Source: Branchiostoma floridae
Lineage: Eukaryota > Chordata > Leptocardii > Amphioxiformes > Branchiostomatidae
Reading direction: 5' to 3'
DNA: 64,000 nt
Assembly: GCF_000003815.2 (NCBI RefSeq)
Contig: NC_049983.1
Location: 17,390,746 to 17,454,745 of the forward strand
In this document: one piece after another, positions 21,523-35,400 of the stretch
How the letters are laid out: the number at the start of each line of letters is the position of its first letter
Numbering within the stretch: the first letter of the stretch is position 1
Translations under genes and position numbers: made by a program
The notes under the pieces: model-generated
The model's input: the letters and a program-made list of their open reading frames with translations, nothing else
Told to the model about the DNA's origin: nothing
Database searches by the model: none

Positions 21523-24500
21523 ATGGCGGAAAATGTCAGCACACACCCGTACCTCCCACAGGGTCTGAAGCTCCCGTGCCGATATGTGGAGAATGACAAG
21601 TCTATCCAGGAGCTTCTGGGCGTTTTCTTCGGGCTCACAGGTGAGCATGCCGGCATATAACTTACTATAGTACACATTATCTCCTGACAAGGTAAATATT
21701 ACCCATATCAACCACGCCACTAGCAAAGCTGGTAAGGTCCTAGGAGTCATTCGGCGCAACTTGACCCATTGTCCATCTAGGGTCAAGGCCACTTGTTACA
21801 AAGCGCTGGTACGGCCTCACTTGGAATATAGTGCCATCGTCTGGGACCCGTACACCAACAAAGGGATACAGGCGGTGGAGGCCGTCCAGCGCAGGGCAGC
21901 CCGAGTGACCCTAAATGACTACCGGCAGACTAGCAGCGTGACACAAATGCTTTCAGACCTGCAGTGGCGCCCTCTCTCCGAAAGGAGGAGGAACGCCCGC
22001 CTCACCTTTTTCTATAAAGTAGTCAACAATAATATTAACATAGACGCCAGCAATATTCTGAAGCCTGCCCAAGGGCGCACCCGGGGTAGTCACGACTTCA
22101 AATATCAACACATATTTGCACGCACCGATATCTACAAACATTCTTTTTTCCCACGCACAATACCCGAGTGGAATGCCCTGCCTGGCACGGTTGTAAGTGC
22201 TCCCAACGTTGAGCACTTCCGTGCCAGGCAGGCGGCCTGCCCGCCCTAACCCGGGAGCCTCAGCTCCCCCCCCCCTACTTTTGCCCCTCGCGGGGTCATT
22301 TGGGGGTACCCTATGCAGATGCAGATATTGGTAGTGCAGGGCAGATGTAGCTACTGTGGATGTAATCATAATTAGGGGCCGAGTATGCGACCTTGTGGTA
22401 CCCCATATGTGACCTGGCCCTGCTTTATAATAGAACAAAGCTTTGAAGCCCTGGACAACCCTCAGTTACAGTCACAAACCAACCATCACAGAGGGTCTGC
22501 ATGGGGGGTCCTGACGACGATTTATGCTGAATTCAGAAGAACCCCTACTAGTACGTATTACACTAAATCAAGGAAGGCAATTACGCTAGATTTGGTCGCC
22601 TAGCTACAAATTACGTAGATAAGATGGTTTTCCCTACGAATTACGGGAAATAAAGATAGGCTCACTACGCCTTACGTAAAAGAGCATGCAGACCCTCATC
22701 ACAGTCAGCTGATCACAGAGTCCAAGGAGTGGTTGAGGAGCAGTTCCCTTGATTACAAACTCCTACTAGTGCCTATTAAACTGACAATGTCTGCTCTACT
22801 CTACTCTTACTAGTGTTAATGACGTCACTGTTTCAGCTTTGGTGATGGTGAGCACCTGGATCTACTCGGGCAGCAGTGCAAAAGTGAAGCTGTCCACGGG
22901 ACAGCGCCTGACGGTCTGCTGGTTCGTGCTATGCGGATGCATCCACTTGATCCTGGAGGGGTGGTTCAGCGTGTTCCACAACAGCATAGCTGGGGACCAG
23001 TCCTTCCTCTCACAGTTATGTAAGTGGTGGGGTATGCACCAGACGAATAACATTAATCTTGAAATGTTTGCAGTGACCTACTACTAGTATGTATATACTA
23101 GTAGATGTATAGGTCACTATTTCGCATTTTCTTTTTCGCAACAGTGCCTAGCATAAAATCATTAATACTGGTATGTGTCTTCATTTCTAGAGTTGCTTTA
23201 AAAAGTTTAAGAACATCCTTTCTCCTACTACAACTACTACAAGTGCAAAAATATTAAGTTCCCATGAATATAAACTGAATTTATAGTATACTTTTTTTGT
23301 GTACATGTAAAATCAAGGCCTTTATTGCAAGACGTGTTAAGCTTTACGCAATCAGTGACCTGTATTAGATTTAAGCCTGCAGTAGTAAAACTAAAAGTAA
23401 TTACAATTTATGATAGGTCTCCAATTTTGTTAGCTTAAACTTGCAACTATTCTGTCAGTTTGTAACTTTCCTGTTTAAATCTGTTACAGGGAAGGAGTAC
23501 AGCAAGGCAGACAGTCGTTATGTCTCGTAAGTAACATTTAAGTTGGTATCATGTGGCTTATATTGTTACCGCAGCAGTCTGATTACACATGAAACATCCG
23601 GTGTTCCCCTCCTTATGCTCTCTCCTGGATTATTTTTTTACTCAATGTAAAACACAGTTAGGACTTGCTATTGGAGTGTTGGCAGAACTGGGACTTAAGA
23701 GGGAGTAAGGACACTCTGGCTGAGTTTGAGAATTTCGAGAAAAGTGTCATGTTGCTGTACTGCACTACATTTAGCCAATCAACTTGTGATGCTGTTACTA
23801 GTAGTGCTGCTACATGTAGTCAATTACATGTGTAGCTTTAGATACAGCAGCATATATTTCTTTGAAAATCATTCTGTTTGCCAATACTAATGCTAACTTT
23901 TAAAACTTGTTGTTTCTTCCTTCTAATACTTTTTACAGCTCAATCTTATCGCTAACAGCACTCTAACATTTTGGTGTTGTATGACAGTGGTAAATCTTCA
24001 ATAAGCACTCTAACATCATTTTTAGGTCAACAACATTCACAAAGAATGTCAACATCAGTTTTTCCTATGTTGAAACTTTTCTATGTGAGGACATGCTCTC
24101 TACGGCAACTCAACACTGAGATTAGAGACTGCAGCAAGCAAGAAAGAAGATTGAAGTGCTTCCTTTTTTTCATCTTTACCTTTACCTCCAACTTGTTCCA
24201 ACCTGTGTTACACTGCAACTGCTTTAAGAAGAACAAAAGCTTTGGCTTTGTTTTTCACTTGTTGCTGACCAGACAAACCCTCCCCTAGGGCAGACACCTT
24301 CACTGTCGTCATGGAAACCGTGACCGCCTGGCTGGAGGGTCCGGGATGTTTGTTCATCGCGATGGGGTACGTCAACAACAGCCCGAACCGCTACGTCCTC
24401 CAGCTGCTCGTGTCCACCGGTCAGCTGTACGGCACCGTCCTCTACGTCGGGAACGAGGTGAAGGACGGCTTCGTCCACGGCCGGATGTGGGATCCGCTGT

Positions 24501-24646
24501 ACTTCTGGTTCTACTTTGTGGTCATCAACAGCCCCTGGGTGATCCTCCCCACCCTCCTAATGGTACAGTCCTGCGGGAAGATGGTGCAGGCACAAGCACA
24601 GATGGACAAGGCAGCACAAGTGAAGGGCAAGAAGAAGAAGAACTGA
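21523..24646 (+). CDS. EBP: Emopamil-binding protein, sterol delta8-delta7 isomerase (isoform with exon 4a)
   Basis: Exons 21523-21640, 22837-23019, 23490-23526 and 24289-24646 join in phase to give 231 residues, against 230 in human EBP. The enzyme moves the sterol double bond from C8-9 to C7-8 in late cholesterol synthesis in the ER membrane. The start MAENVSTHPYLPQGLKLP matches the short N-terminal HPYWPQ region of the human protein. Exon 2 has CIHLILEGWF with the catalytic His and Glu. Exon 4a has VVMETVTAWLEGP with the second catalytic Glu and LYFWFYFV with the membrane Trp. The C-terminus is a lysine tail (KGKKKKN), fitting an ER-retention role. AATAAA signals at 25346-25351 and 26021-26026 could end this isoform before exon 4b. 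Confidence 0.96.
21687..22380 (+). mobile_element. 5'-truncated LINE (reverse transcriptase C-terminal part)
   Basis: An uninterrupted frame to a stop at 22249 encodes the end of a CR1/L2/Crack-like RT: ATCYKALVRPHLEY, VWDPYTNKGIQAVEAVQRRA, LQWRPLSERRRNARL and HSFFPRTIPEWNALP. About 120 bp of 3' UTR with GC-rich and GCAGAT repeats follows. It lies in EBP intron 1 in the gene's orientation. The clean frame suggests a fairly recent insertion. The final codons form a strong stem (22177-22232). Confidence 0.88.
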
Positions 24647-26421
24647 GAAGCAAACGAGATGTTACCGCCTGATGAGATTCTGTTGCTTCCATTATTGATG
24701 ATCTAGCTAGTCTGTGTGGAATGGAAAATTAAAGTGAAGTTTGTCAGAAGTGCCACTTAAATTTTTATACCTGATATTGCTGATATATGTTTTTTAAGAT
24801 TGTTTTTTTTCTACCGTTGCTGTCCTGTTTGCTAATTTTTTGCAGCACTTGTTTATACTATAATAATTCATGATCACAGGCCCTAAAGCAGCATTGTAAA
24901 GAGTCATGACCGAAGGACTGTGCAACAATGGCCCATTTGTAATACATGTGGTGGCAAAATGCTCAGTTAACAGCATATCAGTTAGTGAGTTGTAGATATG
25001 CTTGTTTGGAAATCATCACAATTTTTCAGATACATGTATGTACAACATTATGTGAGTTACCTCTGTAGCAGCATCTCCTAACCCAAAGTAAATATGCATC
25101 AAGCATTAAAGCAGCTATCATGATTTGAACTGAAGTTGAATGTTCTTATGAACAAGTACCACTGGTAACTGTTTATACTAGTACTATACAGGTAAGGATA
25201 TGTTTGATACGAGTTGTTTGAAGTGTGACAATTGGATTTTCATAGAATTTAGAATGTTCCAAGGACACAAAATATTTGTCTTGCTTTTAAGTGTCTGACT
25301 GGAAAGTTCAAAGACTATTGTGATGATTGATTAGTTGGCTGTATCAATAAACTTTATAGTATCTGTAGTCAATCAATGTTTGTACCAGTCTGTATTTGTC
25401 TTAGCCTACTAAAGTATGCATACAGATCTGAATAAGACTAAGAGCTTTTTTTCTTCATTTTACCAATATGGTCAACTGCATATCACTAATGTTGGTGTCC
25501 TGGCTTTAGTTGGATCAATACCAAACTTTCCTCTAATTCTTAACAGACCTTAAGGAACAGAGGGACAAAAGTATGCTTGTTCTAACTATGAAGGTGGGAG
25601 AAAGTGTAATAGGCAACATTTTATATACAAAGCTTGTCCTTGTTCTAACCTAAGGACAATTTTCATCTTGGGAGATTGTGTTGATTTTGATCACCTTACT
25701 GTAGTACCATACATGAACATGCCTCTGAACCTGAAGATCCAGAGTTTGAATCCCAGTTGCTCACCTGACACATGCACAACTTTAGGAGGTTTCAATTTCT
25801 GTTACCGGTATCCTTTAGCCCACAAAAGAGCCTGGAGTTGAACAAGGTAAATCTTATAACTTTTGCAGTGTCTTTATTTCCTTGCTTTCAGTGACACTGC
25901 AAATATTGATTTAGTATTCACAAAATGTTCCAACACTTCTGTCCTTTTCCCACCATGATCCCTTCTTTGGTCACATATTTGTAGCAGACTTTACGAAAGT
26001 CACTGTACTTTTGCTGTGTCAATAAAGATATCTAATACCTAACCAGTACCAAATGTAAACCTTACATCCTAGTTTGTTGGATTTTTTACTACAGTGTGAA
26101 GGTGTAATAGCAATTGGTTATATCAGGATGTCTTTCTTTTTATTTTACCAGTGCATTCTATTGATTTACTGGGGAAAAATTCCAAAACAGATGTATCAAT
26201 TTGGTGTGGCTGATTAAAAAAAATTAAAAAGACTTAGTTAACATGTTTTTCTTGCCTTATACAGTGCTAGTAGGGGAATTTCCCCGGTACAAGGAACCTG
26301 TAACTACTGTACATAGCATCTGTCTTCTCTGTCACGACCAGTGGAAGACTAGGTCTTCAGTGAGCTAAACTGGATCGATATCACTTTGAAATTCCCTTTT
26401 TTTTGCCTGTACCTTCTCCAG
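24647..26421 (+). other. EBP exon 4a 3' UTR and intron before exon 4b
   Basis: AT-rich, without coding signal. It holds AATAAA at 25346-25351 and 26021-26026, and the second copy (26281-26386) of the dispersed repeat seen at 17361. Confidence 0.55.
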
Positions 26422-26770
26422 TGCGGACAACTTCACGGTTGTGATGGAGAGCATCACAGCGTTCCTGGAGGGACCGGGGTCCTTCCTGGCAGCCTGGGCC
26501 ATCCTGGAGAACAAGCCGTCCCGCTACCTCCTCCAACTCCTGGTGTCTACGGGCCAGCTCTACGGGGATATCCTGTACTACACTATAGAGTACAAGGATG
26601 GCTTCATACACGGCCCCATGTGGCACCCTCTGTACTTCTGGTTCTACTTCATGTTCCTGAACAGCTTCTGGATTGTTATTCCCTTCTGTCTGCTGGTTCA
26701 GTCCTGCGGGAAAGTTAGCCAGGCTCAGTCGGCTTTAGACAAAACTGGTGCTGGGAAGAAACGAAAGTAA
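26422..26770 (+). CDS. EBP: EBP duplicated alternative terminal exon 4b
   Basis: Follows a TTCTCCAG acceptor and begins in the same phase as exon 4a, so exon 3 (ending TC) can splice to either. Joined to exons 1-3 it gives 228 residues. It encodes the same half of the enzyme: VVMESITAFLEGP with the catalytic Glu, RYLLQLLVSTGQLYGDILYY and LYFWFYFMF, and it ends in GKKRK. Identity to exon 4a is high in the membrane segments and low in loops, for example ILENKPS against YVNNSPN. The frame is intact with all expected catalytic residues, so this is a functional duplicate rather than a relic. The alternative is that it is the last exon of a separate, 5'-truncated copy, but no further exons 1-3 lie between. 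Confidence 0.9.
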
Positions 26771-29429
26771 TTTTGTGAGACACAGCATGGTCACATGTGT
26801 GGTGGCAGGCCATTGTATGAGTTTGATGTCATACAATTTCAAATTTTAAAACATTCTGTGACATCTAAGGATCGAAGGAACGAACCAACTGCTGACATTT
26901 AAGGATAACACTCTTTGATAAAAGACAGCTCAATTTGTATGACACATTCACTTAATCTCAGTTGCAAGAACCTGTTCAATTTGGTGGTACAGCAACTATG
27001 ACATGTGACCAGGGCCTAACATAAAATAAGGTGATAGAAAGCTAGCCTAAAGGAGTGCAATTTTACATTTTTACTGAATGTGTATCTATTGCAGAAGAAA
27101 TTTTACTTCATGATTAAAAGTCATGTTTCCAAGATGTAACTTTTACAGATAATCATTGTAATCAATGATGGTGTTGATGCATTAACAATGCACCAAGAAA
27201 ATTGGAAGGGGTATTTTATGGCTTACAAAGGACTCTATTATTGTTCATAGTGAAGTGAAGGCCAACTGTAATATTATGGTAGTGATTTTATACTATCATT
27301 TCAAAACTGAGATTGTTGATACCGTAGATCAATGAGTAGGAAATTTTACATGAAGACTTGATAATTTTGATGCCATTCCATTATTGGGTGCTCCTCACCT
27401 AAGAAATTACTATCTAGTCTGTATATCAGTATCACAATCTTTCACAAATGATGAAGAATGTATTCCTTTACTGCATTTTTGGCAATGCCTCGGGGGCGAG
27501 CCAAATGGTGTATTATTCAATATTGATGTCACTATTGTACCTACCTCATATTGTAGTATGAGTGCAATCGTGACGAGAAAGTATGGGATATCATCCGAAT
27601 AAATGATTGGATTAGCGAATATTGATGTCAAACTTTTTCTCTGCGCTGAACAATAGAAAACATCTAATTGACCACAAGACGTCACCAGGCGAATTTAGAA
27701 ATAGAATGGTGTAGCAGTGATACATGTTTGATACAATTCTGCATTGGATATTTTAACAGCCACCTCTAGCAAGCAGTAAAATAAATGCTGAAAACGCCAA
27801 GGTTGCTGCACATTGATTGGTCAATTAATGCTATAGGCTAGCCGATCAGCATATAGCAGTGGATGCTGTGTGGGATATCAATAGATTTATCCGTATGTCA
27901 CACCCATTGAATGGCAAGAGGCAATTAGTTAACCAATCAGAATTTAGACTTTGGAAATCCTTTGGAATTCGTCATTCAGCTGCCAATCAACTTTAAAACA
28001 GAAAGTACATACAGGTGTTAAATTTCGTATCATTTTCCAATTTTTCCTTACTGATAGGTCGATTTATTTCATAGGACCAAGGACCAATCAGCACCGCCAT
28101 AACGATGTTTATGATAGGCTTAGTTGCAGTTCTACTTCAATCCGCTGAGTGATAGTGGCGTCCTTATACCGGCAGTAAGTTTGAGATGAGCCTCAATACG
28201 GACAACAGACATGATTAAAGCTATCTTTGACAAAGGGACAAAAGCTTAAGAGAAACCTACATGGGCAACAGATCTACCAAATGTCCAACAGTCTATGATG
28301 ATCGCCCAAGTGCAAGTCCACAATGGTTGTTGATTCGAGGTCCACTAGATTACCTGTGACTGTTCACTTAGGTACGGCAATGTATGATTGTGCTATCCTA
28401 TTTGTGTGCAGCTGGCTGGCAATTCCCATAACCAAAGCTACTTGTCGAATCTGTAGGTACCGGATGTCGAGGAGGTGAAGACACTTATCAAATGAGGCCC
28501 TGGGAAATTATGTATATATCGTCAAGTAGTATCTATGATCTTCGGCAAGAGTCTCCAGTACCTTTAGAACCGACATCAAAAAGTAAAGTGTGTGGTTCGC
28601 CTTATTTTGACAAAATTCTGAAACGTGAGAAATGCAAACTGAAATTGCATAAACAAATACTTGTAAATACATGAGAACACAAAAGGTCTCAATCCCATAC
28701 CTTATTTCCCTCATCCCATACAACAAAAGTACGAAAATGTAGATAACACATGACATGTAAGAGTGTAACACATTTAATCAATGCATCATTTGAAGCAAGT
28801 GGAAACATGAAAATACATTTACCAATGAAAGCATCAATTATCCTATGTAATCCATTTAGAATTACCCCTTCTAAATTATTCTACACATGTGGGGTATCTT
28901 ATCTTACATCCTATATTGATTTCATACAATTGCTCAACCTTCGATGTTGATGGACCAAGAAGAAGAGAGGGAAGTAACGTTTTTAAAGTAAAATTTCTGC
29001 AGCATTGTCATTTATTTCTTTGATAAGGTTCAGCTTAGTCTAAAACAATGTTGTCTCACCAAATTCTAAACCAGAATGGCTTGCTTTAATAGCGCAGCTT
29101 AAGAGACTTTTAAGAGAATTTGAAATAGACCGGTACGTCGGCCGTCCAGGCTTTCTTTTCTTCCGAACCTTTTCTTCTGCTAACTTTTTGTGCTGCTATC
29201 ACAATTTTTCCATTACACCAATTGCACACTTTTGAATGTTTTCATTCATTTTTCCTCCCTCCAAACGATCTGTCTTGGTTCGTCAAGTCGAAGTTTTGAC
29301 CAGGAACAACGGTAGCAACAACCTACACATCAGAACGATTCAAACATTGACATTAACAAATACATGTAATGTACTAGAATGAAGCAAACCGAAAACACAT
29401 TGTATTGACGCATGGACTAACATTACACT
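26771..29429. other. EBP 3' UTR, intergenic, and 3' UTR of the next minus-strand gene
   Basis: No exon recognised. Possible EBP polyadenylation signals are AATAAA near 27595 and 27779. On the minus strand AATAAA at 29011-29016 fits the end of the convergent gene at 29430. Confidence 0.45.
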
Positions 29430-32400
29430 TCATCTATTAATGGCCCCTCCGACTCTCTCAATGTCACTGACAAATAGTCTGAGTCCGTCGGAGGGGGGCG
29501 GGGTAATCGACGGAGTAGCCCGTGGGGGGAGGGGGGTGGCACAAGTCATGGTGATCTTTGGCACGGAGATTGTGGACGTCGATTCCGTGTCGTCTGCATC
29601 GCTGAGAACTTTTGGCGCGGGCGTGTTAGCGCGTAGTGATTCCGTGTCGGGCACGGAGAGCAGACTCCTATTGTCAATGTCCTGATGAACCCTTCCGTAC
29701 CCGCCCCTATACAACTCTGTCGTCTCTGACGGCGTTGTGTGATGATGATGACTGTTGGGCATCTGTTGTTCGGACTGGTTGATGCTGATCATGGTGATGG
29801 GTTTGGGTATGGATTCCGTGTCGGACTCGCTAGAGGGCGATTCATCCTCGGTGACTCTCATCGTGAACGTTTCGTCCCAAATGGCAGGTGTTTTCATCGC
29901 GGGTTGTTTCCGGACTTCTGAGTGCACGCCGCTACTGTCCGTGCGTGCCGTACTGTCCGAGTTCCGCGTGGCCACCCCGCTATCCGGGCGACTGTACTCA
30001 ACCTGCCGTTTCGGTTTCACCTTAAAGTCTGTATCAACGGGACTGGGCGGCGGGTTACCATGGTTACGGTGCCCTGCGACCTGGCCCAAAATCCGCTTGG
30101 GCTCGCGATATCTCATCTGTGCGTCCGTGGCGCTGTCCCCGCTTTCTCTGCGCCGCCGGATGCTGTGTGTCTTCTGTACATACACGATGTGGTTCCCGCT
30201 CTTTCCCTTGTTAGGGTTCCCGTTGATTGTTCTCGTCAAGTAATCCTGGTCGGACTGCAGGACCGAAGGCAAGCCGGACCTGTATTTCTCCCTGTCTTGT
30301 TCTCCGAAGTATCTCCTTGCTACAGAGTATCCGTTTTTGGACACCATTTGCTGGTGGATGTGCGATTTGTCCACGACGTAACGTCTCTGTCCTGGCGACC
30401 ATCTCGGACGAGATCTTTCCTCAGTTGTAGATCCGTCCTTCAAACCTTCTAAACTGTCGCTACTCTCATTCCCGGAGTCGCGTCCTTGTCTGTCCTTCGT
30501 CCTTCTCATTTTCTGTTGCGGATGGGAGATTCTTTTCACACGGATGATGTTGCTATTACTATTGTTATTGTTGTTGTCCGCGCTTGATTTAGAGCTTGAT
30601 GAGTTTGACAACACTTTCCCCAGCTCGGACCGTATCGAGCTCGACGTGTCCTCGGAGGAAACGCCCGACAAGTTGGCGGGAAAGTCCCCGTTTAAAACGA
30701 CCCCGTTCTCGCTCATGACCGTCTTGATCTCGTCTGACCGGATGGAGGGAATGACGGGTAACGTGGGGATGTTGTTCCTGCCGCTGACGTTTAGAATCTT
30801 CTTGTCCTGCGTGGAAGCAATGGGAGCAGGTGCAAGAGGCGCTGCCTTGCGGGACTTGCTGCGCTGCAGGTACTGGCGGAAGTTGTTGAAGTGGCCGGCC
30901 CTGTGCTCCTGTGAAGGCCGCCGGGTCAGATATTTGCCGGTCAGCCGGCCAAAACTCTCACCCTGGATGGGCTGAATGGGAAGGACATACAGTGATTAGG
31001 AATCGTTCGAGAATGAAAATAATGCAATCACAAATCTAGCCGTCATCATTCGCGACGAGGGACCAGTAAACTCGAAACTCAATTCAGTTTTCTTCAGCAA
31101 AAAAGTTTCTTGGATTTTTTGAAACACTGTTAAATTTAACTACCCTATCTGACGACGCTAAACAACTTTAAATTTTACGTGAAATTATTATTAGCACAAT
31201 GAAAGCTACATTTATTATGGCAACTAAACAATCAAATGTACCCCCCCCCCGCCCCTTTACTTCATCAATCAGTACAATATCAAAGATAGAGCACAGAGCC
31301 ACGAGCACTAGTACTTTTACCTTGTACCAGACACAACCACAGACACACATGCTAACTTACCGGAGCCTGAGGTTGTTCGCTAGCCTTGCCGTCCACCATG
31401 ACCAGCTGTGTTTGCTTCACTGTTTTTCTCGGGGACTCCAGTGCTACTGACGGCACCACAACCACAATTTGCCTGCAATAACAACATGGCACATAATCTT
31501 AAAAATAAAGTATTTCAACTGGTTTTAACGAAAATTACTCTTTCTTAAATGATCGATTTTTTTACAACGATTTTTCCAGGGACACACAGCGCTGACCATT
31601 GAAACTAAAATATCAATGCTTCGTTAATGTATCAGAATATGCTACATATTTTTACCCCCGGAATGTAGAGTTTGGCACAATTTAGTGCAAACCATGACCT
31701 AAAATCAATATGCACGGTAGTTGAATGTTACGTACTGTTGGAATGGAAATCCCTGTCCGCAAAATGTACCGAGTACTGGCCAAAACTAAAAATCTAGTGG
31801 AGTACCAGGTCGAGGTCGGGGTGTAGGTACAAATGAACAAAACGAGAAGTGCAACAGATAGAGTGAAAATAGAAAAATACACGCAAAGGACAGTCAGCGG
31901 TGTACTAAGTTGTCACAAGAAGTTACTTATGGTCATCACCAGTGGCAACCAACCAGAGGCTAGGCAGAGACCAAACTTACCTCGGAGGTCTGAGGATTTG
32001 AGTCCCGTCTCCACCCTCGCCGTCACGGTAACTCCTGATGATGAACATTGAGAACATCTATTAACGATTGGGACTGGAACATTTGCCTTTCTGTGTACCC
32101 CATTTACCAGCTAGTAACTGTAGATTCAACAGCCGTTACACCTTAGTCCAGCTCGCCAGACGGCCTGCCTATACAGCTAGCCGTGTTCAGTTTTGTCCCG
32201 TTATTTTGTTAGACCAATAACAACGACGGAAGCTAATTAAGTCATGAAAAGACGGTGCAAATAGCGGGCCGCACAGACGATAGTACATAGAACAACAGCA
32301 CTTGTCCCACCTGTCACTGTGACTGATCACCATGAGCTAAACATAGACACACACAACACAATATTTAAACTTTGACAATCCCTTCTGTACCGTTTCTTCT

Positions 32401-35400
32401 GTATACAAGATAATGATATTCCGCTAATGACCCTTTAAGAGATTTTTAATTGAGGATCCAACAAAGCAGAAACGGTGGCATGCAGACAGTAACGCCGTAG
32501 TCAATTGTGATGTTCAAACAGTGCCCAATTGACCATTCAATGATACACGCGCTCAACTTAACGTACATAGAGCGACCCTGACAGCCGAGCAAACTTGACG
32601 TGTGACCTTTGACCTGTCTTGTTGCCCTGCTTGCAATGGCCACACTATGTTTACTGTGTGTTCGTTCGGTTGCTACCGAGTTGTATAGATGGAAACAAGT
32701 AGATGTTCTAATTGCGTAGAATCTATTGATTGTTTATTTTTTTGCTGTAGCAACCATGCGATACATACTACCCAGACATAGCAAACATCGTTAAATATTA
32801 ATGACATATGCGTGCTTTGATTTTGAATAGAAAATCTTAAGGTGTGGGTTTCCAACTGTATGTTCTTTGAGATTTAACTGACAGATTTATGAATCATCCG
32901 TCAGACATTTTGATCGTCCAATCATGTTTCTTTTCAAACGTGATACAGAGAATTGATTAGCAATCCAACTACCTACCATTTGATTTGTTCCATTTGATTG
33001 GTATATATAAAGATCATTTGCTTGAATAGTGTTTAAACACAAGTACAGGATTCATGTCTTAATTTCCTGAAGCATATACTTTGTTTCTATCGCTATTGTT
33101 TATTCCTAGCCTAGTACCCTTTGAAGCCTCTCTAAAAGTCCTTCGTTTTACTACCTTACTAATTCTTAGATGTTTAGGGACTGTGATGTGAATAGGTCCA
33201 CGATACCCTACTTGGTTTCTACTCTTAATTCTCTTTCTCAAATCAGTTTTATTGCCTACATCATGATATATATGTAAATGTAGTGAAGGGTTAGTGTCCC
33301 GCCCAAGAAACGATATTTGTCTGGTGGAGGCTGCAACACATGTATACTTTCGGATATTCCGAATTGGTATGATACTTACTTTATAGTCATGGGCAGGTCC
33401 TTTGGGATCCGCATGTTTTTGGCCGGGGGGCTGCGATGACTCCTGGCCATCACCATGTCTGGTTTCTGTTCGGGCAGGCTGTGGAGTTCCTTCTTCTTCA
33501 GGTTCAGAATCTCCACAATGCTGGGAGAAAGATGAAGAAAGTATGGGTAAAAAAAATAGCCCAAATGCAAAACTTTATGAATACAGATTTAGTAAGATCA
33601 AAGAGGCTATAGGCAATGACCTTCTTGGTAAGGTAAAGGAGGTTGTACCTAACGTTGCAGTGCTCATACACGTATGTTTTTCAGAAATTCTAATTATTAA
33701 CTACAATTTGTCACATCTTTTATGAAATAAATGCAGTCTGTGGGGCAATGGACCCTCACCAAAATGCATTTTGACCGTCCAGTGATTCTAATCGCAGAGA
33801 TATAACATTGAACTTGCGAAAATGTATGTAGAGTTGCCGGTTTTACAACTGCGAGCTGGTGTTTGGCACGGACAGTCTCATTCTTACCTGTGGAGTTCGA
33901 AGTCGTTGGGACTCTGTCTCTCTGCTCTGTTGGGCCGGGGCAGATGCGGCAGGAACGGCCCCTCTCTCGCCCTGAAGCCGCTGTTTGGATCTACGTCTAC
34001 TTGTACTCTGGAAAACAATGGATAATCCGGGTTGAAACGGTGCACCATTCTGACTGCATGAAGGTTGTTTGGAGGTCCTTACAGAAAGTGCCATAGCCAA
34101 AGCCGCCGTAAGTGTGCTTGACTATGTGGAGTGTTTTATCCAGGATGTGAGTGGTACTTGTTGGGGCGTTTGTGAGTTTCAAGTGTAGAAGTTATAGCTG
34201 TGAGGTGGTGTCGCCAAAAACGTAAATATACCTCCCCGTACCGCTTGTCTTTCGGAAGTCTTCTAACACTTGTACATAGAAAACCTGACGACCAAGAAAA
34301 CCATAAAAAGGACTGTTTTGCTAACATAAACCCCCCAACTTGCTATATTTCGGGTAGAACTTAAAGACAGCATTGCTGGGGACAGTGATGCACAGACTTG
34401 ATAACATACTAAGATCGACTGATCGGTTTAACTTTGTGCCGAAATATAACAGATTATTTAGTGTTGAAATGTGGTGAAGATTTGTTGGAACAAAGTTAAA
34501 TCTGTCTCATAAAGTTGCGTTATATTCTTACAAAAGAGGTACACTTGAAATGTACTTAAGCTTCAATGTACTTCAATCGAATCAACACGCTAGATTCTAT
34601 ATATCTAATATAGACATTCTTAATTCTATGATTGAATGTATACCAGACTTATTTCTACAGTGATGTTGTCTGTGTTAGTTGACCCAAAAAGGACTGAAAG
34701 AACTAAAAGAACCCGATATGGCGCAGAACTCGATTGGTGAACTTGGCATAACATAGTGTGAACTTGATCTCTATGAATTCAATGGCTATATAAATTTCCA
34801 TTGTTTTGCCGCCTCCAGGCTTTTCAGTCACCAGAAGTGGAGAGCTCTGTAAGTGATGGAGACGCTACTTGGTGACGATTATGTTCAGAAACGCTAGAGG
34901 TGATAGGGTTTCTATAATAGTCTATATATAGGCGTTATAGATTTTCTATGTAGTGCATGCAAAGAACAATTTCAGAAACCATGATAGGAAGATTTCTATA
35001 TCGTTTTCATTGTGATATGATCCTTTCCACTGCTATATATTGTTCTGCTATTTCCGTTCTTTTATAGCACTGTAAAGGAGGAAATGGTCTCAATGGTTTT
35101 CTGTTCGCGTTTTTTTTTCGCAGGGACGTCTTCATCGTAAACTTAAAACGCACCGCAAACACTCCATTTTGTCCCTGCCGCGAAATTTAATCCTCGCGAA
35201 CATGTCACCTTTTATAGTACAGTGTGCAGTGCATAGTAGTGTTAAGGTACATTGTACATTCACGATGGGAGGGGGTATAACTTAACACCTTGGACAAATC
35301 GATTTTCCATGCCATGCTTAAATTTTTCATCAATGTGTATGTATTGTGTAGCCGATATTGGCATCATCGGGTCTAAAGTTACTGCACAGGCGACTGCAAG

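Noticed and set aside
21307-21792. Minus-strand frame of 161 codons across EBP exon 1
   Set aside because: It covers EBP exon 1 and the LINE start in antisense, with no recognisable domain.
29755-30452. Two + strand frames of more than 160 codons
   Set aside because: Antisense to the last exon of the unrecognised minus-strand gene, whose frame joins upstream exons in phase.
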